Shown in pieces: positions 55,698 to 64,000 of a stretch of DNA of 64,000 bases. The stretch covers positions 1 through 64,000 of the forward strand of contig JACWDM010000002.1 of the NCBI GenBank assembly GCA_014654065.1, in the 5' to 3' direction. Source of the DNA: Pelagibacterales bacterium SAG-MED15. GTDB taxonomy: Bacteria; Pseudomonadota; Alphaproteobacteria; Pelagibacterales; Pelagibacteraceae. The stretch's first letter is position 1, and every line of letters starts with the position of its first letter. Below the pieces are notes generated by a model that had not been told where the DNA came from, did not search any database, and saw only the letters and a program-made list of their open reading frames with translations. The translations under genes and the position numbers were made by a program.

Positions 55698-56338
55698 GAT
55701 CGACTACCCATTATCTTAGATCCAATTCTTACAAAAGTCGATGAATTCTTGACAGCTTCAATATAATCATTAGACATGCCCATGCTAAGTTCTTTTAATT
55801 TAATAAGTTCAGAAAGTTTTTTCATTTTACTAAAAAAAGGTGTGGTGTTATCATTGAAAGGGGGTATACACATCAATCCAATAATATTTAAATCAAAATC
55901 TTTTTTAATTTTTTCGTAAAAATTAATTAATTCAATTTCTTTAATCCCACCTTTTTGTTCCTCATTACCTATATTAATTTGAATAAAGATTTTTGGTTTA
56001 AAATTTTTTTTGACTTGTTCATTAGCTATTTTATCAGCAAGCTTAAGACTATCTAAACCATGTATATAATCAAATAATGGGAAACAAAACTTAACTTTGT
56101 TAGATTGAAGCTTGCCTATCAAATGAAGTTTAATATTCTTATTAGTATTTTTTAAATTAGACCACTTGTCATATGCTTCTTGGACTTTATTTTCACCAAA
56201 ATCATTATGACCACAGTCGATAATTGGCTGAATTTTCTCAATATTAAAAGTCTTTGTAACAGCAATTAATGTTACATTTTTATTAATTTCTTGGATTTCC
56301 TTTTTTATTGATATTAAACTGTTTACTGAATTATGCAT
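55694..56338 (-). CDS. PLP homeostasis protein (YggS/PROSC family)
   Basis: This fold-III PLP protein resembles the N-terminal domain of alanine racemase and regulates free PLP levels. The PLP Lys is in LIAVTKTF near residue 30, with GENKVQEA, LHLIGKLQSNKVKF and the C-terminal LSMGMSNDYIEAV following. The natural ATG is 56338, giving 214 aa; it forms part of the ATGCAT palindrome shared with the ThiE/TenI-like gene. Confidence 0.9.
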   Translation of the reverse strand: MHNSVNSLISIKKEIQEINKNVTLIAVTKTFNIEKIQPIIDCGHNDFGENKVQEAYDKWSNLKNTNKNIKLHLIGKLQSNKVKFCFPLFDYIHGLDSLKLADKIANEQVKKNFKPKIFIQINIGNEEQKGGIKEIELINFYEKIKKDFDLNIIGLMCIPPFNDNTTPFFSKMKKLSELIKLKELSMGMSNDYIEAVKNSSTFVRIGSKIMGSRS

Positions 56339-56342
56339 AATT
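56329..56342. promoter_or_regulatory. Palindrome containing both start codons (AATTATGCATAATT)
   Basis: This 14-bp perfect palindrome holds the ATG of the plus-strand ThiE-like gene (56333) and the reverse ATG of yggS (56338). Both genes therefore begin ATG-CAT-AAT, overlap by 6 bp and encode Met-His-Asn at their N-termini. There is no intergenic DNA, so the promoters must lie inside the opposite gene. Confidence 0.8.
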
Positions 56343-56896
56343 ATTTTCAAGTTTATTATTTCGTAGATAAATTTGATTTAAAAGATTTGTCAAATATTAA
56401 ATCTTCAATAAATATTATTTATAGAAATTATAGTACAGAATTTAATGTTAATGACATTATAAAAATAAAAGAATTTTGTAAAAAAAATAAATTTAAGTTG
56501 TTTTTATCCAATAATATTAAATTAGCAAGTAAACTGGGTCTTAATGGTGTTTATTTGCCAGCTTTTAACAAAAAAATGAATTATTCTAATTTTGTCACAA
56601 AAAAAGATTTTTCTATCATTGGATCTGCTCACTCATTAAAGGAAATAAGAATAAAAGAATTCCAAAATTGTGAAAAAATTTTTATTAGTCCTATTTTTAA
56701 AACTGACAAAAATAAATCTTATCTTGATATTGTTAAATTTAATATTCTTGCTTCTAAAACTAAAAAAGATGTAATTTGTCTAGGTGGTATTAAGAAAATA
56801 AATCTAAAAAAAATAAAGATGACAAAGTCAAAAGGTTTGGCTTCAATATCGTGGATAAAAAAAAACGGCCTAAATAAAAATTTAGGCCGTTTTTAA
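56333..56896 (+). CDS. ThiE/TenI-like protein, divergent
   Basis: The 187-aa protein has the shape of thiamine-phosphate synthase/TenI: IIGSAHSLKE for the GxSxH loop, FISPIFKTDKN for the phosphate-binding P-x-x-x-T, and the glycine strand CLGGI. The N-terminal QLRxK motif reads IIYRNY and the GxHLGQxD motif reads GVYLPAFN, so key substrate contacts differ from ThiE. A TenI-like or altered-substrate enzyme is as likely as true ThiE. Its last codons coincide with a terminator hairpin. Confidence 0.65.
   Translation: MHNYFQVYYFVDKFDLKDLSNIKSSINIIYRNYSTEFNVNDIIKIKEFCKKNKFKLFLSNNIKLASKLGLNGVYLPAFNKKMNYSNFVTKKDFSIIGSAHSLKEIRIKEFQNCEKIFISPIFKTDKNKSYLDIVKFNILASKTKKDVICLGGIKKINLKKIKMTKSKGLASISWIKKNGLNKNLGRF
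56861..56894. terminator. Bidirectional rho-independent terminator inside the 3' end of the ThiE/TenI-like CDS
   Basis: AAAAACGGCCTAAAT-AAAA-ATTTAGGCCGTTTTT is a 15-bp stem with a 4-nt loop and A/T tracts on both sides. It serves the plus-strand ThiE-like gene and the minus-strand porin gene, which converge here. It also encodes the last ~11 residues of the ThiE-like protein (NGLNKNLGRF). Confidence 0.85.
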
Positions 56897-56919
56897 ATTA
56901 TACTCTTCTTACGAAATAA

Positions 56920-57975
56920 TTAGAATGAGAAATTAAGCGCTAATTCCGTTACTTCGTCAGATTTTGCATCAGAATCCCAACCTGGGTTATCTGTGTCTGT
57001 TTGGTATCCAGAAAGTTTCATAGATCCCATTGTGTACGCAAACTGAATTGATTTAGAATCCATATCAACGTTAGCAATAGCATCGTCTGTTGGATTGTAA
57101 GTTTCTGTCAATTCACCGTATGATACAGATAAATTGTCATTTACGTTAAACGCAACTGACATTTTTTCGAATTCAAATGTACCAGCTGAAGCAGCTACAG
57201 TAGCTGCAGAAGTTGCTGCTGTACTTGAAGTCTCAAGACCGTTATCATATCCACCAGTTTGGTAACCAATAGATACTGGACCAGCTGAGTATGACGCATG
57301 CCAAGTAGCTGACATTTGGTCGTTTTCTGTTTCAGTATCAGATGAGTCTTTTTGTAACTCACTTCCGTATGCACCTACTGTTGCCCCTGCGTAAGCGATC
57401 TTAATTCCAAGATCTTTACCAGATGACCATAGGTTTGATGAAGTTGAAACTTTACCATCAGTAACTGCAGCACCTGAAGCTTCTGGAGCGTATCCAGCCA
57501 TTATAGATACACTTGCACCCATAACATCTAATGCTGGAGCCATATACATAATAGAACTATTACCCATATGTGCACCTACGCTGTCGATAGCAGTAGTTGT
57601 TTTCATACCGTCGTGGTTTTCTTCGTAAGCTTTTGGTGTTACATCGTCAAATGCTTGACCAACACCACCATAACCGTCACCAACTAGAACTGATCCTAGT
57701 GATCCCATAGTTAATTGTGTCCATGAAGAGGATAGAGTGTTGCTTTCAGTAATAAGCATTGAACCTGTTACTGACCAACCGTTATCTAATTCACCACTAA
57801 TTGCCATGTTGAAGTCAGCTTCATAACCAATACCGTCAGTTGTTGAAGTTCCAACTTCTTCAGATGACCAAGTATAACCAGCATTACCAGTTAAGCTTGC
57901 ATCAGCTGCGATTGCTGAACTTGCAACTAAAGATGTTCCTAAAGCTGTAAGTCCAATTTTTTTTAGTTTGTTCAT
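56920..57975 (-). CDS. Major outer-membrane porin
   Basis: This 351-aa porin has a Sec signal (MNKLKKIGLTALGTSLVASSAIAADA), alternating beta-strand patterns through its length and a C-terminal aromatic residue (ALNFSF) recognised by the BAM complex. It belongs to the gram-negative porin superfamily (porin_4-like). Its base composition and codon use are visibly less AT-biased than those of its neighbours, as in highly expressed surface proteins. A strong AAAGGAG Shine-Dalgarno precedes the ATG. It has its own promoter region and terminator. Confidence 0.92.
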   Translation of the reverse strand: MNKLKKIGLTALGTSLVASSAIAADASLTGNAGYTWSSEEVGTSTTDGIGYEADFNMAISGELDNGWSVTGSMLITESNTLSSSWTQLTMGSLGSVLVGDGYGGVGQAFDDVTPKAYEENHDGMKTTTAIDSVGAHMGNSSIMYMAPALDVMGASVSIMAGYAPEASGAAVTDGKVSTSSNLWSSGKDLGIKIAYAGATVGAYGSELQKDSSDTETENDQMSATWHASYSAGPVSIGYQTGGYDNGLETSSTAATSAATVAASAGTFEFEKMSVAFNVNDNLSVSYGELTETYNPTDDAIANVDMDSKSIQFAYTMGSMKLSGYQTDTDNPGWDSDAKSDEVTELALNFSF

Positions 57976-58214
57976 ATTAAACTCCTTTGTTTAATTATTC
58001 ATATGAATGAGAGCTTTATAACTTATAGTCTCAATAATTTGTCCAAATCATAAGAATTTGTTGTTTTTTTTGCTTATATGTTGCATTTTTACCACATTAT
58101 TTTTATTGATTTTTCTATGTTTTTTTAAACTAAAAACTTATAATCAATTTTAAAGCATTTTCTTCAATTTTAGGTGTTTTTTTCAATTTTGAGGTTAATA
58201 AATACAAATTAATC
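57976..58214. promoter_or_regulatory. Divergent intergenic region, porin / DUF3576 operon
   Basis: This 239-bp region is long for this genome. On the minus strand TTGGAC with downstream TATAA elements about 58020-58050 could be the porin promoter, though spacing is not ideal. A long T-rich tract follows toward the DUF3576 gene. No gene or RNA is apparent. Confidence 0.4.
57982..57988 (-). promoter_or_regulatory. Strong Shine-Dalgarno of the porin gene
   Basis: AAAGGAG on the minus strand is 6-7 bases from the porin ATG. Most genes in this window have no such clear ribosome-binding site, so this marks the porin as a highly translated gene. Confidence 0.8.
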
Positions 58215-58802
58215 ATGACAAAAAATTTAAAATTTAAAATATTAATATTTTCAATATTTTTAATGTTAAATGCATGTGGAAAAGACTTTTTTACTTTTCC
58301 GTCAGCAAGAGATGTTCCTGTAGATTCGCAAGAAAGGATTGAAAAAAATATTGAAGAGGGTCGTGGAGTTTCTTTTGGGAATGCCCTTGGTGGAGGCAGC
58401 GGGGGTGTTTTTGACTTTGCTTCATCAAACGAAATGTGGAGAGCTTCTGTTGAAGTTTTAGATTTTGTTAGTTTCACCAATGCAAGTTATTCTGGTGGTA
58501 TTTTAATTACTGATTGGTTTTCAGGAAATGATGAGGATCAAAACAGTAACAATAGAGAATTAAAAATAACTGTTAGATTTTTAAGTAACGAGGTTAGAGC
58601 AGACGGGATTAAGATTATAATTCATGAGAAGATATGTCTTTCTTCAAATGGAGATTGTAAAATTCAAAAAATAAAATCTGAAATTAGTAATCAAATAAAA
58701 TTAGCAATTTTAAAAAAAGCAACAATATATAAAGAAGAAAACCTTACAAAAAGTTCAAAAAAAGTTAAAAAAAAGAGAAAAGGTGTTAAAAAAAATTATT
58801 AA
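58215..58802 (+). CDS. DUF3576 outer-membrane-associated lipoprotein
   Basis: A lipoprotein signal with the lipobox LNACGKD (Cys about 21) leads into a DUF3576 domain: FGNALGGGSGGVFDFAS, MWRASVEVLDFVSFTNASYSGGILITDW, and RFLSNEVRADGI. The C-terminal tail is very basic (KKVKKKRKGVKKNY). DUF3576 genes sit upstream of leuS in many alphaproteobacteria. Length is 195 aa. Function is unknown; an outer-membrane role is likely because of the lipid anchor and the lptE neighbour. Confidence 0.85.
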   Translation: MTKNLKFKILIFSIFLMLNACGKDFFTFPSARDVPVDSQERIEKNIEEGRGVSFGNALGGGSGGVFDFASSNEMWRASVEVLDFVSFTNASYSGGILITDWFSGNDEDQNSNNRELKITVRFLSNEVRADGIKIIIHEKICLSSNGDCKIQKIKSEISNQIKLAILKKATIYKEENLTKSSKKVKKKRKGVKKNY

Positions 58803-58841
58803 AGCTAGATAAGATTAATTATTTTTAAAATTTTTTTTAGT

Positions 58842-61394
58842 ATGGAAAGATACAATTTTAAACAAATTGAAAAAAAGTGGCAGTCCTTCTGGGAAAAGAA
58901 TAAATCCTTTAAATCTCACATAGATACCACTAAACCAAAATTTTATTGCCTAGAAATGTTTCCTTATCCATCTGGAAAAATTCATATGGGACATGTGAGA
59001 AACTATACCATTGGTGATGTGCTCTCGCGTTATAAATCTATGCGAGGATTTAATGTTATGCATCCTATGGGGTGGGATTCATTTGGTATGCCTGCAGAAA
59101 ATGCAGCACGTGAAAACAATTTACACCCAAAAGAGTGGACGGAAAAAAATGTTTCAGTAATGAAAAATCAATTAAAAAAATTGGGATTATCAATAGATTG
59201 GGATAGAGAGATTTCAACTTGCTCTGAAGATTATTACAAACATCAACAACTTTTTTTCATTGAGTTATACAAAAAAGGACTTGTTTATAGAAAAGAAAAC
59301 TACGTTAACTGGGATCCAATTGATGAAACCGTTTTAGCAAATGAGCAAGTAATTGATGGTAAGGGATGGAGGTCTGGTGCAGTTGTTCAAAGAAAAAAGC
59401 TTAATCAATGGTTTTTTAATATCTCAAAATTTTCTGATGAACTTTTAAATGGATTAGATAAGCTCAAAACATGGCCTAATAAAGTTAAAACCATGCAAAA
59501 AAATTGGATAGGGAAATCTTTTGGTTGTGAAATTAATTTTAAAATAAAAGGAGATTTGCCAATAGATAAAATTAAATGTTTTACAACCCGCCCCGATACA
59601 CTTTTTGGATTTTCTTTTTTAGCAGTATCTGTCGACCATCCTCTATCAGAATTTTTTTCAAATGATTTGGCATTCAAAAAATTTAAAGATGAATGTTCAA
59701 AGACTGGGACAACAGAGGAATCCATAGCGCTAGGACAAAAAATAGGATTTAAAACAAATCTTGAGGCTTTTAACCCTTTAAATGAAAAACAGAAAGTTCC
59801 TGTTTATTTTGCTAACTTTGTTTTAATGGATTACGGTTTTGGTGCTGTCTTTGGTTGTCCAGCACACGACCAAAGAGATTTAGATTTTGCAATTAAGTAC
59901 AAAATACCCTTTAAAACAGTTGTAAAACCTGTTGATGCTGACAAAAACTTTACAGTAAAGGAGAATGCTTACACTGGGCCTGGTGAGATTTTTAACTCTG
60001 AATTTTTAAATGGCTTTAAAGTTCCTAATGAGTCAATAATAAAAACCATCGAAATTTTAGAAAAAAAGAAACTAGGTCTTCAAAAAATTAATTTTAGATT
60101 AAAAGACTGGGGAATTTCAAGACAAAGGTACTGGGGATGTCCTATTCCAATTGCATATGACAAAGACGGTAATGTGATTATTGTTCCAGAAAAAGACCTT
60201 CCAATAAAACTTCCGCAAAAAATAAATTTAAATGAAAAAGGTAATCCACTTGATAAAAATATAGAATGGAAAAAGACTACTATTAACGGGAAAGAATGTT
60301 TAAGAGAAACAGATACTTTAGATACTTTTGTTGACTCTTCCTGGTACTTTTTGAGATTTTGCTCTCCGAATAATAAAGAATATGGTTTTAATAATGAAGA
60401 AATTAATTATTGGATGCCGGTAGATCAATATATTGGAGGTGTTGAGCATGCAATTTTGCACTTATTATACTCAAGGTTCTTTATGCATGCTTTAAGTTTT
60501 AAAAACGAAAATTTTAAAATACTAGAGCCATTTGAAAGTTTATTTACTCAAGGAATGGTTTGTCACGAAACATTTAGTGACAAAAATAAAAAATGGTTTA
60601 GCCCTGATGAAGTTGAAACTAAAGACGGTAAAAATTTTTACCTAAAAGAAGATCCTGAGATCAAAATTTTTGTTGGGCCCTCAGAATCTATGTCAAAATC
60701 AAAGAGAAATACTATAGACCCAGAGAGAATGATTGAAAATTATGGTGCAGATGCAGTAAGGTTTTTTATTCTATCAGATAGCCCACCTGAAAAAGATGTA
60801 CAATGGTCTGAACAAGGCATGATAGCTTCTTATAGATTTATTCAAAAATTTTGGCAACTGCATAATAAAATTCAAAAAAAAATAGGGATTGCATCAGAAG
60901 GAAGTGTTGAGGCAGACACTGAGCTTAAAAAGTATACAAATCAATTAATTAATAAACTCAACAGTCACTTATCTAAATTTAATTACAATGTAATTATCGC
61001 AAATATGCATGAAACATATAGCTTTCTTTCAAAAATAATTGAAAAAAATATTTCACGAAAAGAACTTTTAGAAAATTACAAAAAAATATTAACTGTTTTA
61101 TCCCCTGTAATACCACATATAATATCTGAATGTCTGGAAAGTCTGAAAACTAATGTTTTTCAAAACTGGCCTAAGATTGACCAAAAAATGCTTGAAGTTG
61201 AAAAAATACATTTTGTTATTCAGATTAATGGTAAAAAGAAGGGTACATTGGAAGTTTTAAAAGATATTGAAGAAAAAACTTTGATGGAAATGATTAAAAA
61301 AAACGTTAAAATTTACAAAAATTTAAATAACAAAAAAATTAAAAAAATTTTTTTCATAAAAAATAGACTTATAAATATTTTATTAAATGATTAA
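58842..61394 (+). CDS. leuS: Leucyl-tRNA synthetase
   Basis: This class I synthetase of 850 aa has the HIGH motif [12 protein letters not shown], a CP1 editing domain ([15 protein letters not shown], with the T-rich editing site), and KMSKS as [12 protein letters not shown], followed by the anticodon-binding domain. It charges and proofreads leucine on tRNA. lptE overlaps its end by 8 bp, as in many alphaproteobacteria. Confidence 0.97.
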   Translation: MERYNFKQIEKKWQSFWEKNKSFKSHIDTTKPKFYCLEMFPYPSGKIHMGHVRNYTIGDVLSRYKSMRGFNVMHPMGWDSFGMPAENAARENNLHPKEWTEKNVSVMKNQLKKLGLSIDWDREISTCSEDYYKHQQLFFIELYKKGLVYRKENYVNWDPIDETVLANEQVIDGKGWRSGAVVQRKKLNQWFFNISKFSDELLNGLDKLKTWPNKVKTMQKNWIGKSFGCEINFKIKGDLPIDKIKCFTTRPDTLFGFSFLAVSVDHPLSEFFSNDLAFKKFKDECSKTGTTEESIALGQKIGFKTNLEAFNPLNEKQKVPVYFANFVLMDYGFGAVFGCPAHDQRDLDFAIKYKIPFKTVVKPVDADKNFTVKENAYTGPGEIFNSEFLNGFKVPNESIIKTIEILEKKKLGLQKINFRLKDWGISRQRYWGCPIPIAYDKDGNVIIVPEKDLPIKLPQKINLNEKGNPLDKNIEWKKTTINGKECLRETDTLDTFVDSSWYFLRFCSPNNKEYGFNNEEINYWMPVDQYIGGVEHAILHLLYSRFFMHALSFKNENFKILEPFESLFTQGMVCHETFSDKNKKWFSPDEVETKDGKNFYLKEDPEIKIFVGPSESMSKSKRNTIDPERMIENYGADAVRFFILSDSPPEKDVQWSEQGMIASYRFIQKFWQLHNKIQKKIGIASEGSVEADTELKKYTNQLINKLNSHLSKFNYNVIIANMHETYSFLSKIIEKNISRKELLENYKKILTVLSPVIPHIISECLESLKTNVFQNWPKIDQKMLEVEKIHFVIQINGKKKGTLEVLKDIEEKTLMEMIKKNVKIYKNLNNKKIKKIFFIKNRLINILLND

Positions 61395-61911
61395 AAAATT
61401 AGCACTAATAGCGTTTATTTTTTTTTTAAATCAATGTGGATATGAAAAAATTTACTCCCAAAAAAATATAAATTTTAGTATTAAAGAAATATTAATATAT
61501 GATGATATTAAAATTGGAAGACAAATAGAAAAAAGGCTAAAGTTTTTTTCTAATGACACCTCGAAAAAAAATTTTTACCAAATTTTTATAACCTCGAATA
61601 GAAAAAAAAATATTTCATCAAAAGATAAGAAAGGAAACGCGAAAACTTTTGGCTTAACTGTGAGTGTGTTATTGGTGGTGGATAATAATTTAGGACAAAA
61701 AAAGGAAATTGTTTTCACTAAGAGTACGATAATAAATAATAACGATAATAAATTTGAATTAAAGAAACATGAGAATGCTAAAATTATTAATTTAACTGAC
61801 TTAATCATTGACGATATAATTATATATCTACAAAATTTTTATAACTTAAATAAAAAAAGTGCATCCCTTAATGGAAATTTGGGATTAAATTTAAAAACAA
61901 ATGATAATTAA
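61387..61911 (+). CDS. lptE: LPS-assembly lipoprotein LptE
   Basis: LptE plugs the LptD barrel that inserts LPS in the outer membrane. A lipobox [11 protein letters not shown] (Cys about 18) is followed by a small alpha/beta domain; total length is 174 aa. Sequence conservation in this family is low, but the position between leuS and holA is the classic one and the CGY start is typical. It overlaps holA by 11 bp. Confidence 0.85.
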   Translation: MIKKLALIAFIFFLNQCGYEKIYSQKNINFSIKEILIYDDIKIGRQIEKRLKFFSNDTSKKNFYQIFITSNRKKNISSKDKKGNAKTFGLTVSVLLVVDNNLGQKKEIVFTKSTIINNNDNKFELKKHENAKIINLTDLIIDDIIIYLQNFYNLNKKSASLNGNLGLNLKTNDN

Positions 61912-62893
61912 AACTTTCCAAATAAAAAATCTTACGAATACTACTTCGAGTTTTTTTTTACTTTACGGAGAAAACGAAGGATTTAAAAATCAAATTATCA
62001 ATAATAATTTATTAAATGCGTTTAATGAAAACATATTACGTTACGAAGAAAATGAAATATTAAAAGATAAAAATATTTTTTATGATGAAATTAAAAGCAA
62101 ATCTTTTTTTGATAACAAAAAAACTATTATAATCTCAAGAAGTTCTGATAAAATTTTAAATATAATTGAAGATTTTTTAGATGAAAAATTTGAAGATACA
62201 AGAATAATAATTAATAGTGGACCGTTAGAGAAAAAATCAAAACTAAGAAATAAATTTGAGAAAGCAAGTAATTTAGTATGTATACCTTTTTATGCGGATG
62301 ATAACATAACTTTAAACAGGATAGCTTTAAACTTTTTTAAAGATAAAAAACTATCAGTGTCTCAAGAAAATATAAATTTAATAAGCGAAAGATGTAAAGG
62401 CGATAGAGAAAATTTAAATAATGAATTATTAAAAATTGAAAGCTTTACAAAAAATAAAAAAAAAATTTCTACAAATGAGATACTAAGATTAACCAATCTT
62501 GCAGATAACTATACTTATAACGAACTTAGTGACCATTGCTTAAATAAGAATCTAAAAAAAATTATTAATATAATAAATGAGAATAATTATAACTCTGATG
62601 ATTGTGTTGCGATTACTAGAGTTCTTTTATCTAAAGTAAAAAGGTTAATAAAATTAAAAGAAGATAATATCTTAGAAAAAAATATTGATAATGTTGTTTC
62701 AAATCATAAGCCTCCCATTTTCTGGAAAGACAAAGATTTGGTTAAGTCTCAAATGAAAATTTGGAGTTTAGAAAAAGCAAAAGAACTTTTATACAGAATA
62801 AGTGAGATAGAACTAATTATAAAAAAAGGAAAAAATAATCCAATAAACATTCTTTATAATTTTATTTTAACACAAGCTAGACCTAGTAATTAA
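61901..62893 (+). CDS. holA: DNA polymerase III delta subunit
   Basis: HolA opens the beta clamp for loading. The 330-aa protein starts FLLYGENEGFKNQII and has an AAA+-like delta fold with SFFDNKKTIIISR, ERCKGDRENLNNELLK and a C-terminal collar domain. It lacks a functional Walker A, as expected. The gene order lptE-holA-parB is conserved in alphaproteobacteria. It overlaps parB tail-to-tail by 11 bp. Confidence 0.93.
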   Translation: MIIKTFQIKNLTNTTSSFFLLYGENEGFKNQIINNNLLNAFNENILRYEENEILKDKNIFYDEIKSKSFFDNKKTIIISRSSDKILNIIEDFLDEKFEDTRIIINSGPLEKKSKLRNKFEKASNLVCIPFYADDNITLNRIALNFFKDKKLSVSQENINLISERCKGDRENLNNELLKIESFTKNKKKISTNEILRLTNLADNYTYNELSDHCLNKNLKKIINIINENNYNSDDCVAITRVLLSKVKRLIKLKEDNILEKNIDNVVSNHKPPIFWKDKDLVKSQMKIWSLEKAKELLYRISEIELIIKKGKNNPINILYNFILTQARPSN

Positions 62894-63731
62894 CTTTTAT
62901 AATTTCTATTAATCTGTTTAATTGCTCTAAGTCGTTATATTCAAAAGTTAGTAAACCTTTGTTATTTTTTTTATTGTTAATTAAAACCCTTATACCTAGC
63001 TTATCTTTAAGGGCTTCTTCTAAATATTTGATATCTGCAGATTTTGAAAAACTTTTTTTAATAGAGGGTTTCTTAAAAATTCTCACTAAACTTTCAGCTT
63101 GTCTAACTGATAATTTCTTATCGACTATTTTCTTTGCAAATAAATAAGGATTATCCAAACCAACAAGAATTTTAGCGTGACCTTGAGATAGGTAATTATT
63201 TTCAATAAGTTCAACAACATTTTTAGGTAATGATAAAAGTCTCAAACAATTAGCAATATGTCCTCTGCTTTTACCAATAAATTTTGCAACCTTTTCCTGA
63301 TCGTACCCAAATTCATCCATAAGTCTCTTATATCCTTCAGCTTCTTCAATCGGATTAAGATCATGTCTCTGAACATTTTCAACTATCGCAAACTCTAAAG
63401 ATTTTAGATCATCTGCTTCAATGACAACAGCTGGAATTTCATTAAGCCCAGCATTTTGAGAAGCTAACCATCTTCTTTCCCCAGCAATAATTTCATATTT
63501 ATTATCAATATTTCTTGATTTTCGAACAATAATCGGTTGAACAACTCCCCTTTCCTTAATTGAATTAGTGAGATCCTCTAAGTTTTCTTTATCAAAATTT
63601 TTTCTTGGTTGTAATCTGCTTCGAACTACATCACTAATTGATAATTTATTATTGGTAGGAGTATTTTTAATATCTCCAATTAATGATGATAGACCCCTTC
63701 CTAAACCTTTTTTTGATTTAAATGGATTCAT
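62883..63731 (-). CDS. parB: Chromosome partitioning protein ParB
   Basis: ParB binds parS sites and loads the segregation complex. The 282-aa protein has GLGRGLSSLIGD at the N-terminus, the CTPase/ParB-N motif GERRWLASQNAG with VENVQRHDLNPIEEA, and the helix-turn-helix KVAKFIGKSRGHIANCLRLL. The C-terminal dimerisation domain is short. Its ATG overlaps the parA stop by one base. No parS (TGTTTCACGTGAAACA) was found in the window. Confidence 0.96.
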   Translation of the reverse strand: MNPFKSKKGLGRGLSSLIGDIKNTPTNNKLSISDVVRSRLQPRKNFDKENLEDLTNSIKERGVVQPIIVRKSRNIDNKYEIIAGERRWLASQNAGLNEIPAVVIEADDLKSLEFAIVENVQRHDLNPIEEAEGYKRLMDEFGYDQEKVAKFIGKSRGHIANCLRLLSLPKNVVELIENNYLSQGHAKILVGLDNPYLFAKKIVDKKLSVRQAESLVRIFKKPSIKKSFSKSADIKYLEEALKDKLGIRVLINNKKNNKGLLTFEYNDLEQLNRLIEIIKVNY

Positions 63732-64000
63732 TATGCAGCGCTCTCATATTTGTTATCTTGGTTTAAAAATTCCTCTGTAAAACTAAAATATGATTTACTA
63801 CCTGGGCACGTTTTATCGTATATTAAAACTGGAATTCCATGAGATGGTGCTTCGGACAATCTTACATTTCTTGGAACGATGGTTTGATAAACTTGATCCT
63901 TAAAATAATCTCTTGCCTCTTTTTCTACTTGGATAGAAAGTTTATTTCTCTTATCATACATGGTTAATAATATACCTCTTATGGAAAGTTCAGGATTAAG
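63731..64000 (-). CDS. parA: Chromosome partitioning ATPase ParA, 5' end beyond window
   Basis: The track lists 76 codons from an internal Met, but the frame stays open to the window edge and reads LNPELSIRGILLTMYDKRNK before it, which is the ParA C-terminal region. The following motif VPRNVRLSEAPSHGIPVLIYD is diagnostic. Only the last ~89 residues are present; the Walker motifs lie outside. It is upstream of parB in one operon. Confidence 0.93.
   Translation of the reverse strand, partial: LNPELSIRGILLTMYDKRNKLSIQVEKEARDYFKDQVYQTIVPRNVRLSEAPSHGIPVLIYDKTCPGSKSYFSFTEEFLNQDNKYESAA

Noticed and set aside
61045-61065. parS-like sequence ATTTCACGAAAAG inside leuS near parB
   Set aside because: Only about 11 of 16 positions match TGTTTCACGTGAAACA, and the palindrome is broken. 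The match is within leuS and expected by chance.

Overview
This window looks like a streamlined marine alphaproteobacterium of the SAR11 clade (Pelagibacterales). It is very AT-rich. Genes abut or overlap by a few bases almost everywhere, and no gap exceeds about 285 bp. Proteins are rich in Lys, Ile and Asn. Gene order is alphaproteobacterial: dnaA-rpsT-mutM-ubiE-ubiB-coaBC-dut, irr-fabA-fabB-fabI, grpE-dnaK-dnaJ-dapB, and DUF3576-leuS-lptE-holA-parB-parA. I saw no insertion sequence, prophage, CRISPR array, tRNA or rRNA. The assignment rests on gene order, composition and protein style, not on a database search.

Layout. 1-9.6 kb: a YqaA-type membrane protein (cut by the window edge), dsbB and coq7; an HNH nuclease and an esterase; a HIG1-domain protein; a TlpA-like thioredoxin opposite argH, an LptM-like mini-lipoprotein, lysA and an acyltransferase; then dnaN and dnaA on the minus strand. 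9.9-16.4 kb: rpsT and mutM face ubiE-ubiB-coaBC-dut, a MoeB/ThiF-like enzyme and an SH3 protein, followed by a 59-aa zinc-ribbon protein absent from the ORF track. 16.5-23.9 kb: an iron/peroxide section (DUF2061, Asp/Asn beta-hydroxylase, katG, irr) next to the fatty-acid genes fabA-fabB-fabI, then a phosphatase and a Tat-exported MsrB. 24-37 kb: a long minus-strand information-processing block, tsaB-fur-miaB-phoH-ybeY-lnt-metK, a terminator, then nusA-infB-rbfA-rpsO-pnp. 37-48 kb: a polysaccharide deacetylase, a Bax-like glucosaminidase, nfuA, trpS, murJ, maeB, a BON lipoprotein, rsmI, an LpoA-like protein and rdgB. 48-54.5 kb: grpE-dnaK-dnaJ with a heat-shock promoter, dapB, nth and a PfkB kinase. 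54.5-64 kb: an ArfA-like mini-protein, an OmpR-type regulator, an L,D-transpeptidase, yggS, a ThiE/TenI-like protein, a major porin, then DUF3576-leuS-lptE-holA against parB-parA.

How it fits together. The window is almost entirely housekeeping: replication and segregation (dnaA, dnaN, holA, parA, parB), ubiquinone synthesis (coq7, ubiE, ubiB), the DAP/lysine pathway (dapB, lysA), type II fatty-acid synthesis, translation, protein folding and envelope maintenance. The most distinctive non-coding signal is at 19.6-20.1 kb. Four 7-3-7 inverted repeats that resemble the alphaproteobacterial Irr operator flank irr and precede katG, with centre spacings near whole helical turns. Other points of interest are several genes shorter than the ORF-track cutoff, divergent genes whose start regions overlap, a terminator inside a coding sequence, and members missing from otherwise conserved operons.
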